Assembly: GCF_027579695.1 (NCBI RefSeq)
Contig: NC_083577.1
Location: 62,316,741 to 62,380,740 of the forward strand
Direction of reading: 5' to 3'
Length of the DNA stretch: 64,000 bases
From: Neoarius graeffei
Lineage: Eukaryota; Chordata; Actinopteri; Siluriformes; Ariidae
Shown here: positions 1 to 10,383 of the stretch, piece by piece
Position numbering within the stretch: the stretch's first letter is position 1
How the letters are laid out: each line of letters starts with the position of its first letter
Position numbers and translations under genes: made by a program
The notes under the pieces: model-generated
Database searches by the model: none
What the model was told of the DNA's origin: nothing
Seen by the model: the letters and a program-made list of their open reading frames with translations, nothing else

Positions 1-313
1 CTCACCCCTAACCCAGCCCCTAGCCTTAGCCCCTAGGCCTTAAAAAAGAATGGAATAATAATCCAAATACAACATGGGGATACTTACCAGGCACCTGTGG
101 AGCATCGGGGATGGGACTCGGGAAGGACGGTGCACAACACGGCCTTGCCCTATGCCACAGTCGGCTGCTAGAGTTCTATTAGACTAGCGCTCGGTGCTTA
201 TGGCTAATCTGGTTATAGTTATGGTATTTGGAAATGTTTTTGTCGAAAGCGACTTACAATATATAAACACTACATTGAATAAGCCGATACAATAATACAC
301 TCACTCTACTCTG
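1..313. other. no recognised gene
   Basis: Unassigned sequence. On the minus strand it contains a strong donor-like CTG|GTAAGT near 84-92, and on the plus strand ATACTTACC (80-88), identical to the U1 snRNA 5' end; the sequence after it does not continue as U1. It may be further remnant of the adjacent ISL2EU element. Confidence 0.3.
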
Positions 314-1073
314 ACATGGCCTACCTTCCAGATGATAGCTACTGCATGACTGCAGGATTTCCCTTTTCATCTCATCTCATTATCTCTAGCCACTTTATCC
401 TGTTCTACAGGGTCGCAGGCAAGCTGGAGCCTATCCCAGCTGACTACGGGTGAAAGGCGGGGTACACCCTGGACAAGTCGCCAGGTCATCACAGGGCTGA
501 CACATAGACACAGACAACCATTCACACTCACATTCACACCTACGGTCAATTTAGAGTCACCAGTTAACCTAACCTGCATGTCTTTGGACTGTGGGGGAAA
601 CCGGAGCACCCGGAGGAAACCCACGCGGACACGGGGAGAACATGCAAACTCCACACAGAAAGGCCCTTGCCGGCCACGGGGCTCGAACCCAGACCTTCTT
701 GCTGTGAGGCGACAGTGCTAACCACTACACCACCGTGCCGCCCTGGATTTCCCTTTTTTTTTTTTTTTTTGTTCTGGCTAGGCTCAACCTCAGCCTTTAA
801 GCAAACAAACTCGCCCTCTCTCTTACACACAATTTTGCCAATTTTATTACTGTGTAGATAATTGTATGCCTCTGTGCTTTTGTAGTTCCTTAGTGCCTTG
901 CCATCAACGCTCTCGCTAAGAATAAAATAATTGACCATGTCAACATTGCTGATGTCGGGCCACAACTTCATATCGTCTATCCGTTCCGTGAGGGTAGACG
1001 GATGGGGTACTTTGATCGTATTATCCCCAGAGCACATCAGAAAATCAGACCTGTGTAACCATCTTTTAGTCAT
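314..1073 (-). pseudogene. ISL2EU-type transposon remnant (YqaJ/SWIM protein exon), split by a SINE
   Basis: Read on the minus strand from 1073, the ORF shows PDISNVDMVNYFI and GKALRNYKSTEAYNYL, the 'NYxxxxEAYNY' block typical of the accessory protein of ISL2EU transposons and related YqaJ-exonuclease proteins. After a poly-A run and the inserted SINE, CSHAVAIIWK (355-326) matches the second half of a SWIM zinc finger, followed by a splice-donor-like AAG|GTAGGC at 325/324. The segment that should carry the first CxC of the SWIM finger is missing, so it is broken. Family assignment is by remembered similarity. Confidence 0.5.
368..744 (-). repeat. tRNA-derived SINE (DANA/Mermaid-like), full length
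   Basis: On the minus strand it begins with the tRNA-like head GGGCGGCACGGTGGTGTAG, with A-box (TGGTGTAGTGGTTAGC) and B-box (GGTTCGAGCCC), passes the conserved CCAAAGACATGCAGG core and ends in an (ATCTC)n-type tail. Target-site duplication GGATTTCCCTTTT at 355-367 and 745-757. Inserted in the ISL2EU remnant. Confidence 0.9.
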
Positions 1074-1869
1074 CGTCGAGCTTACCTACCTAGCAGTTAG
1101 CGTTAGCTACAAAGGTCAATACAGTGGGGCAGAAGAAAGATCGCGGTTTCTGCTATGACTCCGCAATGAATTGTGGGAAAGGTCAGAGTTCGGGAAAGTT
1201 GTGTGCTGTGTCCGAAATCATTCATTACTCCCTACTTATTATTTAGGGAATTCTATATAGAGGGCTCATTGGTAAAATGAGAGGAAAAAAAAAAACATTT
1301 CGGACACTACAGATGACTTGCAACCATGTGATCAAAATGTGCCACGTCATGAGCGTCCGCCATGATGGTGGATATACAAAGCAACTAGGATGACAGCCAC
1401 TGAAAGCATGTTTGTAAACAATGCTGAATTTTCTCAGTATTACCACGATTTGAACGATCAAGCGAAGATAGATATGTGTGGTTTTGACACACACGCATAT
1501 AATTTTTAAAAAGTCAAGCTTTTCTGAAGATAAGACACTTCTACTGACCATCGAGGGCGAATACAGGTCATTTCATCCAAAGCCTTTTTCATATGCACCA
1601 TCAGTTATTTTATATTTCAGGTATTTGTTTGAATAAAGGAGGAATTCTCAATGGAATTTGACCAAAGCAAAACACATTCTTTGTAAAGCAAATGAGTGCC
1701 ATGGTATGCACTGGCGACTGGTGAAAAAAAATTCTTGGTGGGGCTGGTGTGCCAATAGATTTCCCTGCCTAGTTCAGTATAAGCATTCAAATGAACAGTC
1801 AGAAAATGACAATTCCACAATTTAATTTCCTTCTCAAAATCAGCAGTTTCACAGATAAAATAAATTAAC
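1074..1869. other. no recognised gene; MITE-end-like sequence
   Basis: About 1203-1290 (TGTGTCCGAAATCATTCATTACTCCC...) resembles, in opposite orientation, the sequence around 8550-8630, suggesting a degraded MITE with a 'TGTGTCYGAAATCA' terminus. The rest is unassigned. Confidence 0.35.
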
Positions 1870-1987
1870 AATTTACAGCTATATTAGGCTCCATTTATGC
1901 TTTGGAAAGGAACGGTATCAAATACAATACAATACTCAAATACCTCTTCATTGTGCCTTACAGCAATGCGGTGCCCATCGTCTAGCT

Positions 1988-3569
1988 CAGGGCTTTTCAA
2001 AGTGTGGGGCGCGCCTCCCCTGGGGGGCGCCAGAGTTCTTCAGGGGGGGCGCAACGTGAGGAAACATAAGCCAGAATAAGTTACTATTGCGGACATTTAA
2101 CGAACTTAAGCTAGCCTTTGCCAGAGACAAAATGGATCGATTTTTAGTACCTAAAGCTACAGTGAGTGAGGAGACAGAGTCTGGGCCAAGCAAAAAACCA
2201 GACCCTCCAGGATTTCGCGATGTTGCGATTCAACCAATCCTCGCGAATTCAGGGTGGTGTTGCAATTATATCCAATCACCGCAACCTTCCCGCAAATTTG
2301 ACCAATCGTTGGCGTCGTCTTGAGGTGACGTCGACAAACATGTGCGCCGTGTTGCCAGATTGGGCGGTTTTAAGTGCATTTTGGCGGATTTTGAACATAT
2401 TTTGGACTGGAAAACGTCAGCAGTATCTGGCAACACTGCATGTGCGAGTCAGTGTTTATAGAGGCTTAAATTCTGTTACTGCAAGTGTGTTATGTTTACA
2501 GTGAAGGACTGTGTGCACTTTACATTATTTTTTTTACTTAATACAATAAATTAATGGCTGCCAACATTTTTTGCCAAAATGGTATTTTATTTTCCATTGT
2601 TTAGGCAGCTTCAGCATCATACTGTGAGATTCTGTTCAAATTGTTTTTTTTTCTTCTATGAAGCCTGAGCCATTTATTTTATTAGTTTATAATTATTGTT
2701 TAATTTAGTCTTCAGGAGAGACTGCCTGCACACAGTACTAGTATTAATAGTGTTTTTTCTTACATGAAAGCTGAGGCATTTATATTATATTTTAAGGTAA
2801 CTTCATGTTGTGCTGTGAGGTTCTCTGCACTTTAACTTTTGAACCAACAGGTGCATTTGGATAAGTAAAGCCTATTTTTCTGCATTTTTGTAGTCCTGGT
2901 AATCTTTTATATTGGTAAAGTTGTTTATAGGACCATTTCTCAGTGTCTTTGTTTTTTTAATCAATAGTTTTTCAGTAATAACTTAATATTTAACATATCA
3001 CTCAATTTTAATCACAAAAAGAGAAAATCGCAACAATTTCTCGCAACTTTCACTTCCGCCCGCAATGTAATCGCAACAAAAACCTAAAAAACACCGCAAC
3101 CTTCATCGCAATTTTTTGGAAAACCCCCCGCAACATCAGACATTTTAGCCTGCAACAATCACAAAAAAGGCCCGCGGAATCCTGGGGGGACTGAAAAAAG
3201 AAGGAAGTATGACCACGATTATTTAAAGTTTGGATTTTCATGGACTGGATCTGAAGATGCTCCACTGCCACAGTGTGCTGTCTGCCAAGAGGTGCTAGCT
3301 AACGATGCTATGAGATGTTTAAAATGTGTAAAACAAGATGTTTTAAAAAGAAAAGCACAGATGTTTAAAATGTGTAAAAAAAAAAGATGTTTTAAAAAGC
3401 ACAGATGTTTAAAATGTGTAAAAGAAAAAAATAAAAATGTGTACAACAACCATTTTTTTTAAATACGAATGGAACATTAAGTATAGCAACAACAAAAATT
3501 GTGAGGGGGCGCTGTTGTTTATTTGTTCTCTGAGGGGGGGCTGACTCTCCCACACTTTGAAAACCCCTG
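1988..3569 (+). mobile_element. non-autonomous hAT element (ZBED5-like) with 8-bp TSD
   Basis: The ends are CAGGGCTTTTCAAAGTGTGG and, reversed, CAGGGGTTTTCAAAGTGTGG, flanked by the 8-bp duplication GTCTAGCT (1980-1987 and 3570-3577), diagnostic of hAT. It carries a fragment starting MDRFLVPKATVSEETESGPS at 2132 and, after an inserted element, KYDHDYLKFGFSWTGSEDAP with a CxxC (PQCAVCQ), the BED-finger N-terminus of a ZBED5-like transposase. The catalytic part is absent. A short tandem repeat (AGATGTTTAAAATGTGTAAA) lies at 3305-3435. Confidence 0.8.
2208..3184. mobile_element. unclassified MITE nested in the ZBED-type hAT
   Basis: CAGGATTTCGCG at 2208 pairs with CGCGGAATCCTG ending at 3184 (one mismatch). 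The element separates two adjoining parts of the BED-finger reading frame (SKKPDPP / KKRRKYDHDY), so it inserted after the hAT fragment formed. The interior is A/T rich with 'CGCAAC' motifs near both ends. No convincing target duplication. Confidence 0.55.
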
Positions 3570-4240
3570 GTCTAGCTGCACCGCTATGCTAATCCTTCCG
3601 AGCACAGCTAGCTTTATGCAGTTTTCCATGTGAACTCTTGACCTTTCATGCTTCTTGATGCGTTCGGAGAGGTGCTTTAAGTCAGTTTGTCCAGACTGTG
3701 TCCATGTCAAATCACACCTGTCACTTTTGAAAAGGATGCAGGGGAAACAAAAAAGTGCGTTGGCTGTTCCACAGCCTGTCAGCCACGACTTACGCTGGAA
3801 CCAACTCCTGCAAAAAGTCCTGTTGTAGGCTTTAACTTTCTCCTTGGTTGGCTGGGTGATGTTTATTTCAGGCTTGTCGGGTCCCAGCTCCTTAACACAG
3901 ATTTTTTTCCACCATTGTCCTTCTCGCGAAAGGGTAGTTCAACAAAGATCTCACCGAATTTGGTGGAAGCTGCCCCTCAACTGTTGTTGACTGACTGACC
4001 TGAGACCTCAAGTTTATCACTATAGCAATCCAAAACTTTCCCACATTTTCTGTAGCAGGGGCAAAATTTCCAGAGCTCCAAAACCATTAAATTCGGCGAT
4101 GCTGATTGGCTAAATATTTATTTTTCCCTAGCAACCATACACGATTGGCTATTTCGCTGCACTTCTGGGGCGCTTTGACGAGCGCCCAAGAAGAGAAATG
4201 ATATGAGTCTGTCGGTGGAAATTCACTGCTGAATGAGAGT

Positions 4241-4600
4241 CTCATCTCATTATCTGTAGCCGCTTTATCCTTCTACAGGGTCGCAGGCAAGCTGGAACCT
4301 ATCCCAGCTGACTACAGGCGAAAGGCAGGGTACACCCTGGACAAGTCACCAGGTCATCACAGGGCTGACACATAGACACAGACAACCATTCACACCTACG
4401 GTCAATTTAGAGTCACCAGTTAACCTAACCTGCATGTCTTTGGACTGTGGGGGAAACCGGAGCACCCGGAGGAAACCCACGCGGACACGGGGAGAACATG
4501 CAAACTCCGCACAGAAAGGCCCTCGCCGGCCACGGGGCTCGAACCCGGACCTTCTTGCTGTGAGGCGACAGCGCTAACCACTACACCACCATGCCACCTG
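4241..4600 (-). repeat. DANA/Mermaid-like SINE
   Basis: Same family as 368-744, with tRNA head near 4590 and the CATCTCATT tail at 4241. The antisense and sense ORFs across it are SINE sequence, not genes. An A-run with (TA)n follows at 4616-4660. Confidence 0.88.
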
Positions 4601-4616
4601 GTGATAACATTTGTAA

Positions 4617-4658
<42 letters not shown>

Positions 4659-4690
4659 TTCGAGCACCCCCTATGGACCAGCCGCCACTG

Positions 4691-5430
4691 ATAGTATGGA
4701 TCATATTAAATCTTTAGGCACCGAACAGCGCTCTTGCGGGGGCTTTGTTTGCAAATCCCGACCCGAGACTATGCTCTTTCCAAGGGGGGCAGCTTAGAGG
4801 AAGGTGCCTGTAAAATTTCGCTTCGCTCTAAGCTCCGTTGACCAAGTTATTAATTTTTAAAGCCGGCCGGATCATATTAAATCTTTAGGCGCAGAGCAGT
4901 GCTCTCACGGGGCTTTCATTCGCGAACACAGGAATACTTGAAATATAAAATAATTAATAGCGCATCTGAAAAAGGCTTTGGACAAAATGGTCATTGGATG
5001 AAGTGTCCTGATCCCCTTGTCTCCTCTCTGTACTAAGCCTCAGAGTTTCCTCTTTCTGAATCACGGATGGAATTCGAAAAATCGGAACCTACCACGGTCA
5101 CGAGTACTGTTGTGACCACAACCATATACAGCACAAAGATATGGCATTGCTAAAAGAACACTTATAGCAGTGGAAAAACAAAGTGAATTGCGCACGCATG
5201 ACTATGTTTTGTATGGAACGTCGCTTGACCCCGCATTTGTATCTCCACCAACATGGCCGACAACCGGGTTTCTATTTTGCTTTGACGTCACTTGCAAGTC
5301 GTTTTTTTTTTTTTAAACAGCAACAGAATACAAATACAGTTATTAATACACACACAAACAACAAACCAAGAGCCAGGCGGAGTTCTCAAATAAAGATATT
5401 AAATAATGAGCACGAATGAAAAGTTTTAGC
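4691..5430. other. no recognised gene; short direct repeat
   Basis: GGATCATATTAAATCTTTAG occurs at about 4699 and again at about 4869 with similar following sequence (GGCRCMGARCAGYGCTCTYRCGG), a roughly 170-bp spaced duplication in an unassigned repeat. Poly-T and a CA/GT-like tract near 5305-5360. Confidence 0.4.
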
Positions 5431-5439
5431 AGCTTTCTT

Positions 5440-8155
5440 GTTTTTAGAGTCAAAGATGATTTTGATATACTGTTCAGTTTCCTTTTCGAAGGCTATAAAT
5501 GAAGGACTAAACTTGGCTTTATGAACATGGTATTTTCCTACAATGATCAACAAATTTATTATATATAACTCTTTTTCTATTTTTTGCTTTTGTTGTTATG
5601 GAAACCAAACAGTACATATTTCCAACACAGAGAAAAATCAGAGTCAAGCTTGGCTGTAATGTACCGGGTTATTTCTGTCCAGAATGTGATGGTAAAGGGA
5701 CATTGCCAGAACAGGTGCATTATTGTTTCCGGGTCCGTCTCACACAAACAGTCCACACACGTCTCTCTTAAACTTAAGCATATAATGCTTGGCAGGATAG
5801 TATCTATGAATCAGTTTGAAAGACACCTCCCTTACTTTGTAAGGAAGTATTTGTATGGGAGGTTCCACACACTGCTCCAGTTCAGGTCACCAACAAGACC
5901 AGTCCAGTACTGAACCACAGAGGGGATAGTGGTGATGTCTGTCTGGAATAATGCGCGAATATTGCAATTATTGTTCTTGGATGTGACAGAGAGGCATACA
6001 TGACCCACTGAGATCAATATGGGGTCCAGAGATGGTAAATAAACCGGTTTTTCAGCCCCTCTTAGAAGGGTGAGAATACCAGAGGGAATGGCATCCATTA
6101 CAATGGCAAACTCTTTTGGTTTAACAGGAATACCAAATGTTTGGAGGAACTCAGAATAATTTAGCAGATTTCCATTATTATTGAGTAGCTGGGTTACTAG
6201 AATTGTGTTATTGAACCAGGATTGAAAAAATAAGGATTTATTTTTATATTTAAGGTGCTGATTATTCCAGATGAAGCATCTACAGTGGTGCTTGAAAGTT
6301 TGTGAACCCTTTAGAATTTTCTATATTTCTGCATAAATATGACCTAAAACAACATTAGACTTCACACAAGTCCTAAAAGTAGATAAAGAGAACCCAGTTA
6401 AACAAATGAGACAAAAATATTATACTTGGTCATTTATTTATTGAGGAAAATGATCTAATATTACATATCTGTGAGTGGCAAAAGTATGTGAACCTTTGCT
6501 TTCAGTATCTGGTGTGACCCCCTTGTGCAGCAATAACTGCAACTAAACGTTTCTGGTAACTGTTGATCAGAACAGCTTCAACTCTGGGATGTTGGTGGGT
6601 TTCCTCACATGAACTGCTCGCTTCAGGTCCTTGCACAACATTCCGATTGGATTAAGGTCAGGACTTTGACTTGGCCATTCCAAAACATATTAACTTCTTT
6701 AACCATTCTTTGGTAGAATGACTTGTGTGCTTAGGGTCGTTGTCTTGCTGCATGACCCACCTTCTCTTGAGATTCAGTTCATGGACAGATGTCCTGACAT
6801 TTTCCTTTAGAATTCGCTGGTATAATTCAGAATTCATTGTTCCATCAATGATGGCAAGCTGTCCTGGCCCAGATGCAGCAAAACAGGCCCAAACCATGAT
6901 ACTACCACCACCATGTTTAACAGATGGGATAAGGTTCTTATGCTGGAACACAGTGTTTTCCTTTCTCCAAACATAACGCTTCTCATTTAAACCAAAAAGT
7001 TCTATTTTGGTCTCATCCGTCCACAAAACATTTTTCCAATAGCCTTCTGGCTTGTCCACGTCATCTTTAGCAAACTGCAGACGAGCAGCAATGTTCTATT
7101 TGGAGAGCAGTGGCTTTCTCCTTGCAACCCTGCCATGCACACCATTGTTGTTCAGTGTTCTCCTGATGGTGGACTCATTAACATTAGCCAATGTGAGAGA
7201 GGCCTTCAGTTGCTTAGAAGTTACTCTGGGGTCCTTTGTGACCTTGCCGACTATTACATGCCTTGCTCTTGGAGTGATCTTTGTTGGTCAACCACTCCTG
7301 GGGAGGGTAACCATGGTCTTGAATTTCCTCCATTTGTACACAATCTGTCTGACTGTGGATTGGTGGAGTCCAAACTCTTTAGAGATGGTTTTGTAACCTT
7401 TTCCAGCCTGATGAGCATCAACAACGCTTTTTCTGAGGTCCTCAGAAATCTTCTTTGTTTGTGCCATGATACACTTCCACAAACATGTGTTGTGAAGATC
7501 AGACTTTGATAGATCCCTGTTCTTTAAATAAAACAGGGAGCCCACTCACACCTGATTGTCATCGCATTGATTGAAAACACCTGACTCTAATTTCACCTTC
7601 AAATTAACTGCTAATCCTAGAGATTCACATACTTTTGCCACTCACAGATATGTAATATTGAATAATTTTCCTCAATAAATAAATGGCCAAGTATAATATT
7701 TTTGTCTCATTTGTTTAACTGGATTCTCTTTATCTACTTTTAGGACTTGTGTGAAAATCTGATGTTTTAGGTCATATTTATGCAGAAATATAGAAAATTC
7801 TAAAGGGTTCACAAACTCTCAAGCACCACTGTATGTGGGGAGAAGTTATGTTTATAAATTAATGACCATGCCAAGAGCATTTGTTTATGGAAACTGGACA
7901 GGATTAGGGGAAGTTTCTCTATTTTATAATCACATAAAAGTACATAATTCAAGGCCTCCAATTGTAGAGAAAATGTACCTGGGTATAAAGTTCCATGTGG
8001 ATGTGGGCGTCACTTGCAAGTCAAGGACTCTGCCGTACCGTTATTTTCGTCATTACTGTCGCACAATTAAAACGTGCCAGATCAGTCGGCTGGTGGGTTT
8101 TCAAAATAATAAATGCATGCATGTATTTTTGTGATAAATCCATATTATACTGAGC
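5440..8155 (-). mobile_element. L1-like LINE ORF2 fragment, split by a Tc1 element
   Basis: Minus-strand translation of 8010-7834 gives LPLILSSFHKQMLLAWSLIY then KHNFSPH, and after the Tc1 insertion 6280-5450 gives LNYSEFLQTFGIPVKPKEFA, DAIPSGI, then CLCETDPETIMHLFWQCPF and FWTEI. This is the end of the reverse transcriptase and the C-terminal zinc-ribbon region of L1/Tx1-type ORF2 proteins (C..C..E.E...HLFW.C). It is a 5'-truncated, degraded copy with several in-frame stops. The Tc1 at 6283-7831 sits at a TA between the halves. Confidence 0.7.
6283..7831 (-). mobile_element. Tc1/mariner element with broken transposase
   Basis: Termini CAGTGGTGCTTGAAAGTTTG and its inverse, flanked by TA (6281-6282, 7832-7833). 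The TIRs are long (over 150 bp, AATTTTCTATATTTCTGCAT motif). On the minus strand the transposase begins near 7468 with the HTH (AQTKKISEDLRKSVVDAHQA), and continues with WTDETKIELFG and MQQDNDPKHTSHSTKEWL, the first two catalytic aspartates. The reading frame is shifted before the third acidic residue, so it is inactive. Length 1549 bp is normal for Tc1. Confidence 0.88.
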
Positions 8156-8924
8156 GCATTTCCAACATTCATAAATGCAAAGCACTTTGTGTCTGCTGCA
8201 TCTTTCAGTTCTTTTAAATCAAGGCTGAATACTTCTTTGCCGCTGTCTTTTAATTAATCAAATTTGAAGCTTTTGATTACTCTGCACTGTAACTTTTATC
8301 CTTGTATTTATCTGTCCTATTCTATTTTAGCTTTTTTCTATTATCTTACTATTTTAACTGTATTTGAATGTCCGTTTATAATGTGTTTCTTCCTCTGTCC
8401 ATTCACCCCAACACACTTTTTTTTTTCTTTCAGCGCGACTGCAATGCATGATGGTACTGTATATATTGCTTGGTTAGTGACTATCGGTTGTACACTACTT
8501 TCCACGGTGCATTGTTGGATACTATGAGTCCACTATATAGGGTGTAATAATTCTCACTATACATTTGGACAGCACTACAAAATGGCGAACTCACTATATA
8601 GTGAGCAGTGAGTGATTTCAGACACAGCAGTGGATATCGTGGAGCGATCTGAAAATTCACGAATGTCTTTGAATTTTTCACTTTTGAACTAAACTGTTAC
8701 TAGAATTCACGAACTTAGAGCTGAGGAAAGGAAAGCAAAGAAAATAAAGGTACTCCAAGGAAGGAGCATTTTTATTTAATTTTTACTGTAATTTTTTTCA
8801 TACTTCTCAAAATCGTAGTTGCTCTTTGGGCAACCAAACCTCAACTTTTAGTCGCCCTGAAAAGATTTGTTGAAAATAGATATACTTGGATGTAGAAGTT
8901 TGACTACTTCCACTTAGAAAACTA
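8156..8924. other. no recognised gene; degraded MITE
   Basis: 8430-8630 contains 'CACTATATAGTGAGCAGTGAGTGATTTCAGACACAG', a MITE terminus related to the one at 1203. Otherwise A/T-rich and unassigned. Confidence 0.35.
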
Positions 8925-9365
8925 CACTATATGGCCAGAAGTTTGTGGACACCTGACCATCACACCCATATGTGCTTGCTGAACATCCCATAACAGATTC
9001 AGTTCCCCCTTGCTGTAATAATACCACTCCTCTATGGAAGCTTTCCACTAGATTTTTGGAGCATGGCTGTGGGGATTTGTGTTCATTCAGTATTAAGAAC
9101 ATGAGTGAGGTCAGAGACTGATGGTGGGTGAGGAGGCCTGGGGCTCAGTCAGTGTTCCAGTTCATCCTAAAGGTGTTCAGGTTGGGCTTGAGCTCAGGGC
9201 TCTGTGTGGGCCACTTGAGTTCTGACACCAGCCTTGGCAAACTATGTCTGCATGGAGCTCGCTTTGTGCACAGAAACCTAGTCATGCTGAAACGGGTTCA
9301 AGCCTCTTGGCTCCAGTGAAGGGAAATTGTAATTCTGGTGCCCACAAACCTTTGGCCATATAGTG
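8925..9365. mobile_element. Tc1/mariner-type MITE (441 bp)
   Basis: CACTATATGGCCAGAAGTTT and, reversed at the other end, CACTATATGGCCAAAGGTTT form the terminal repeats, with TA on each side (8923-8924 and 9366-9367). No transposase sequence inside. Confidence 0.85.
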
Positions 9366-9472
9366 TATGATACAAAGTGATGGTAATCTTTATCCAGGAC
9401 GTTCTTATTGAGTTAGAAATTGCCAGTGGGATTTTATTAAATATTTTAAATATATTTGGTCCATTGTTTATT

Positions 9473-10224
9473 CTCATCTCATCTCATCTCATTATCTCTA
9501 GCCACTTTATCCTGTTCTACAGGGTCGCAGGCAAGCTGGAGCCTATCCCAGCTGACTACAGGCGAAAGGCGGGGTACACCCTGGACAAGTCGCCAGGTCA
9601 TCACAGGGCTGACACATAGACACAGACAACCATTCACACTCACATTCACACTTACGGTCAATTTAGAGTCACCAGTTAACCTAACCTGCATGTCTTTGGA
9701 CTGTGGGGGAAACCGGAGCACCCGGAGGAAACCCACGCGGACACGGGGAGAACATGCAAACTCTGCACAGAAAGGCCCTCGCCGGCCACGGGGCTCGAAC
9801 CCGGACCTTCTTGCTGTGAGGCGACAGCGCTAACCACTACACCACCGTGCCGCCCGTCAAATATAGTAAGACACAAAACAAAAACAAATGAAGCAAACAT
9901 TCCTGCAGCGGCTAGTCAACAGTATGACTATAAAAGTGGGGTTATGTGGTTGCTTACAACTCCACAGTAGGTAGAAATTAGATCACGCAGGGATATACTA
10001 AATGGCGGACCTATGGCTCTCTTGTGACATGTAGCCAAACAGTAAGCTGAACTCCTCGTGTTGAAACCCAACTGCTACCACTTGTTTCTTTAGCCCTATT
10101 CAGACAACAAAGGTTTCACATGGGACCTGCGGTAATTTGGAGCCCTCGCCGGCCACGGGGCTCGAACCCGGACCTTCTTGCTGTGAGGCGACAGCGCTAA
10201 CCACTACACCACCGTGCCGCCCCC
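9473..10224 (-). repeat. chimeric SINE retrocopy carrying 285 bp of nfe2l2a intron 4
   Basis: On the minus strand the order is: SINE tRNA head (10224-10141), a 285-bp non-SINE segment (10140-9856), then a full DANA/Mermaid-like SINE (9855-9473). The 285 bp match 16983-16699 in nfe2l2a intron 4 with two differences by eye, and there too the segment directly precedes a SINE. The whole block is flanked by CCATTGTTTATT (9461-9472 and 10225-10236), so it was inserted as a unit. Confidence 0.88.
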
Positions 10225-10383
10225 CCATTGTTTATTATTATTATTATTATTATTAAGCATCTAAAGATTAGTACAGATCAGAGTACTGCTGTAATTAATA
10301 TGCATTTCTTATTTGGTTATGGGAGGATATATTTTGTACAGGGATAATATTTGCATTTTAATTTAAGTTTTGCTCACTTAATA

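Larger units (their letters stand above)
1870..4690 (-). mobile_element. hAT transposon remnant with TTF-type zinc finger (ZMYM1-like), interrupted
   Basis: On the minus strand, 3840-3577 translates to SWFQRKSWLTGCGTANALFC and FPCILFKSDRCDLTWTQSGQ then TDLKHLSERIKKHERSRVHM, the TTF-type zinc finger and start of a ZMYM1/hAT transposase, with weak continuation at 1987-1880. The outer end at 4690 reads CAGTGGCGGCTGGTCCATAG on the minus strand, like a hAT terminal inverted repeat. Inside are a second hAT element (1988-3569), a SINE (4241-4600) and a (TA)n run. The other terminus was not found, and the coding sequence is interrupted. Confidence 0.6.

Noticed and set aside
78-200. Possible U1 snRNA gene (ATACTTACC start)
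   Set aside because: Only the first nine or so bases match U1; the following stem-loop sequences do not, and no Sm site is evident.
9479-9900. Recurrent ORFs with '[24 protein letters not shown]'-type translations across the window
   Set aside because: They are translations of the DANA/Mermaid-like SINE on either strand and recur at every copy; not genes.
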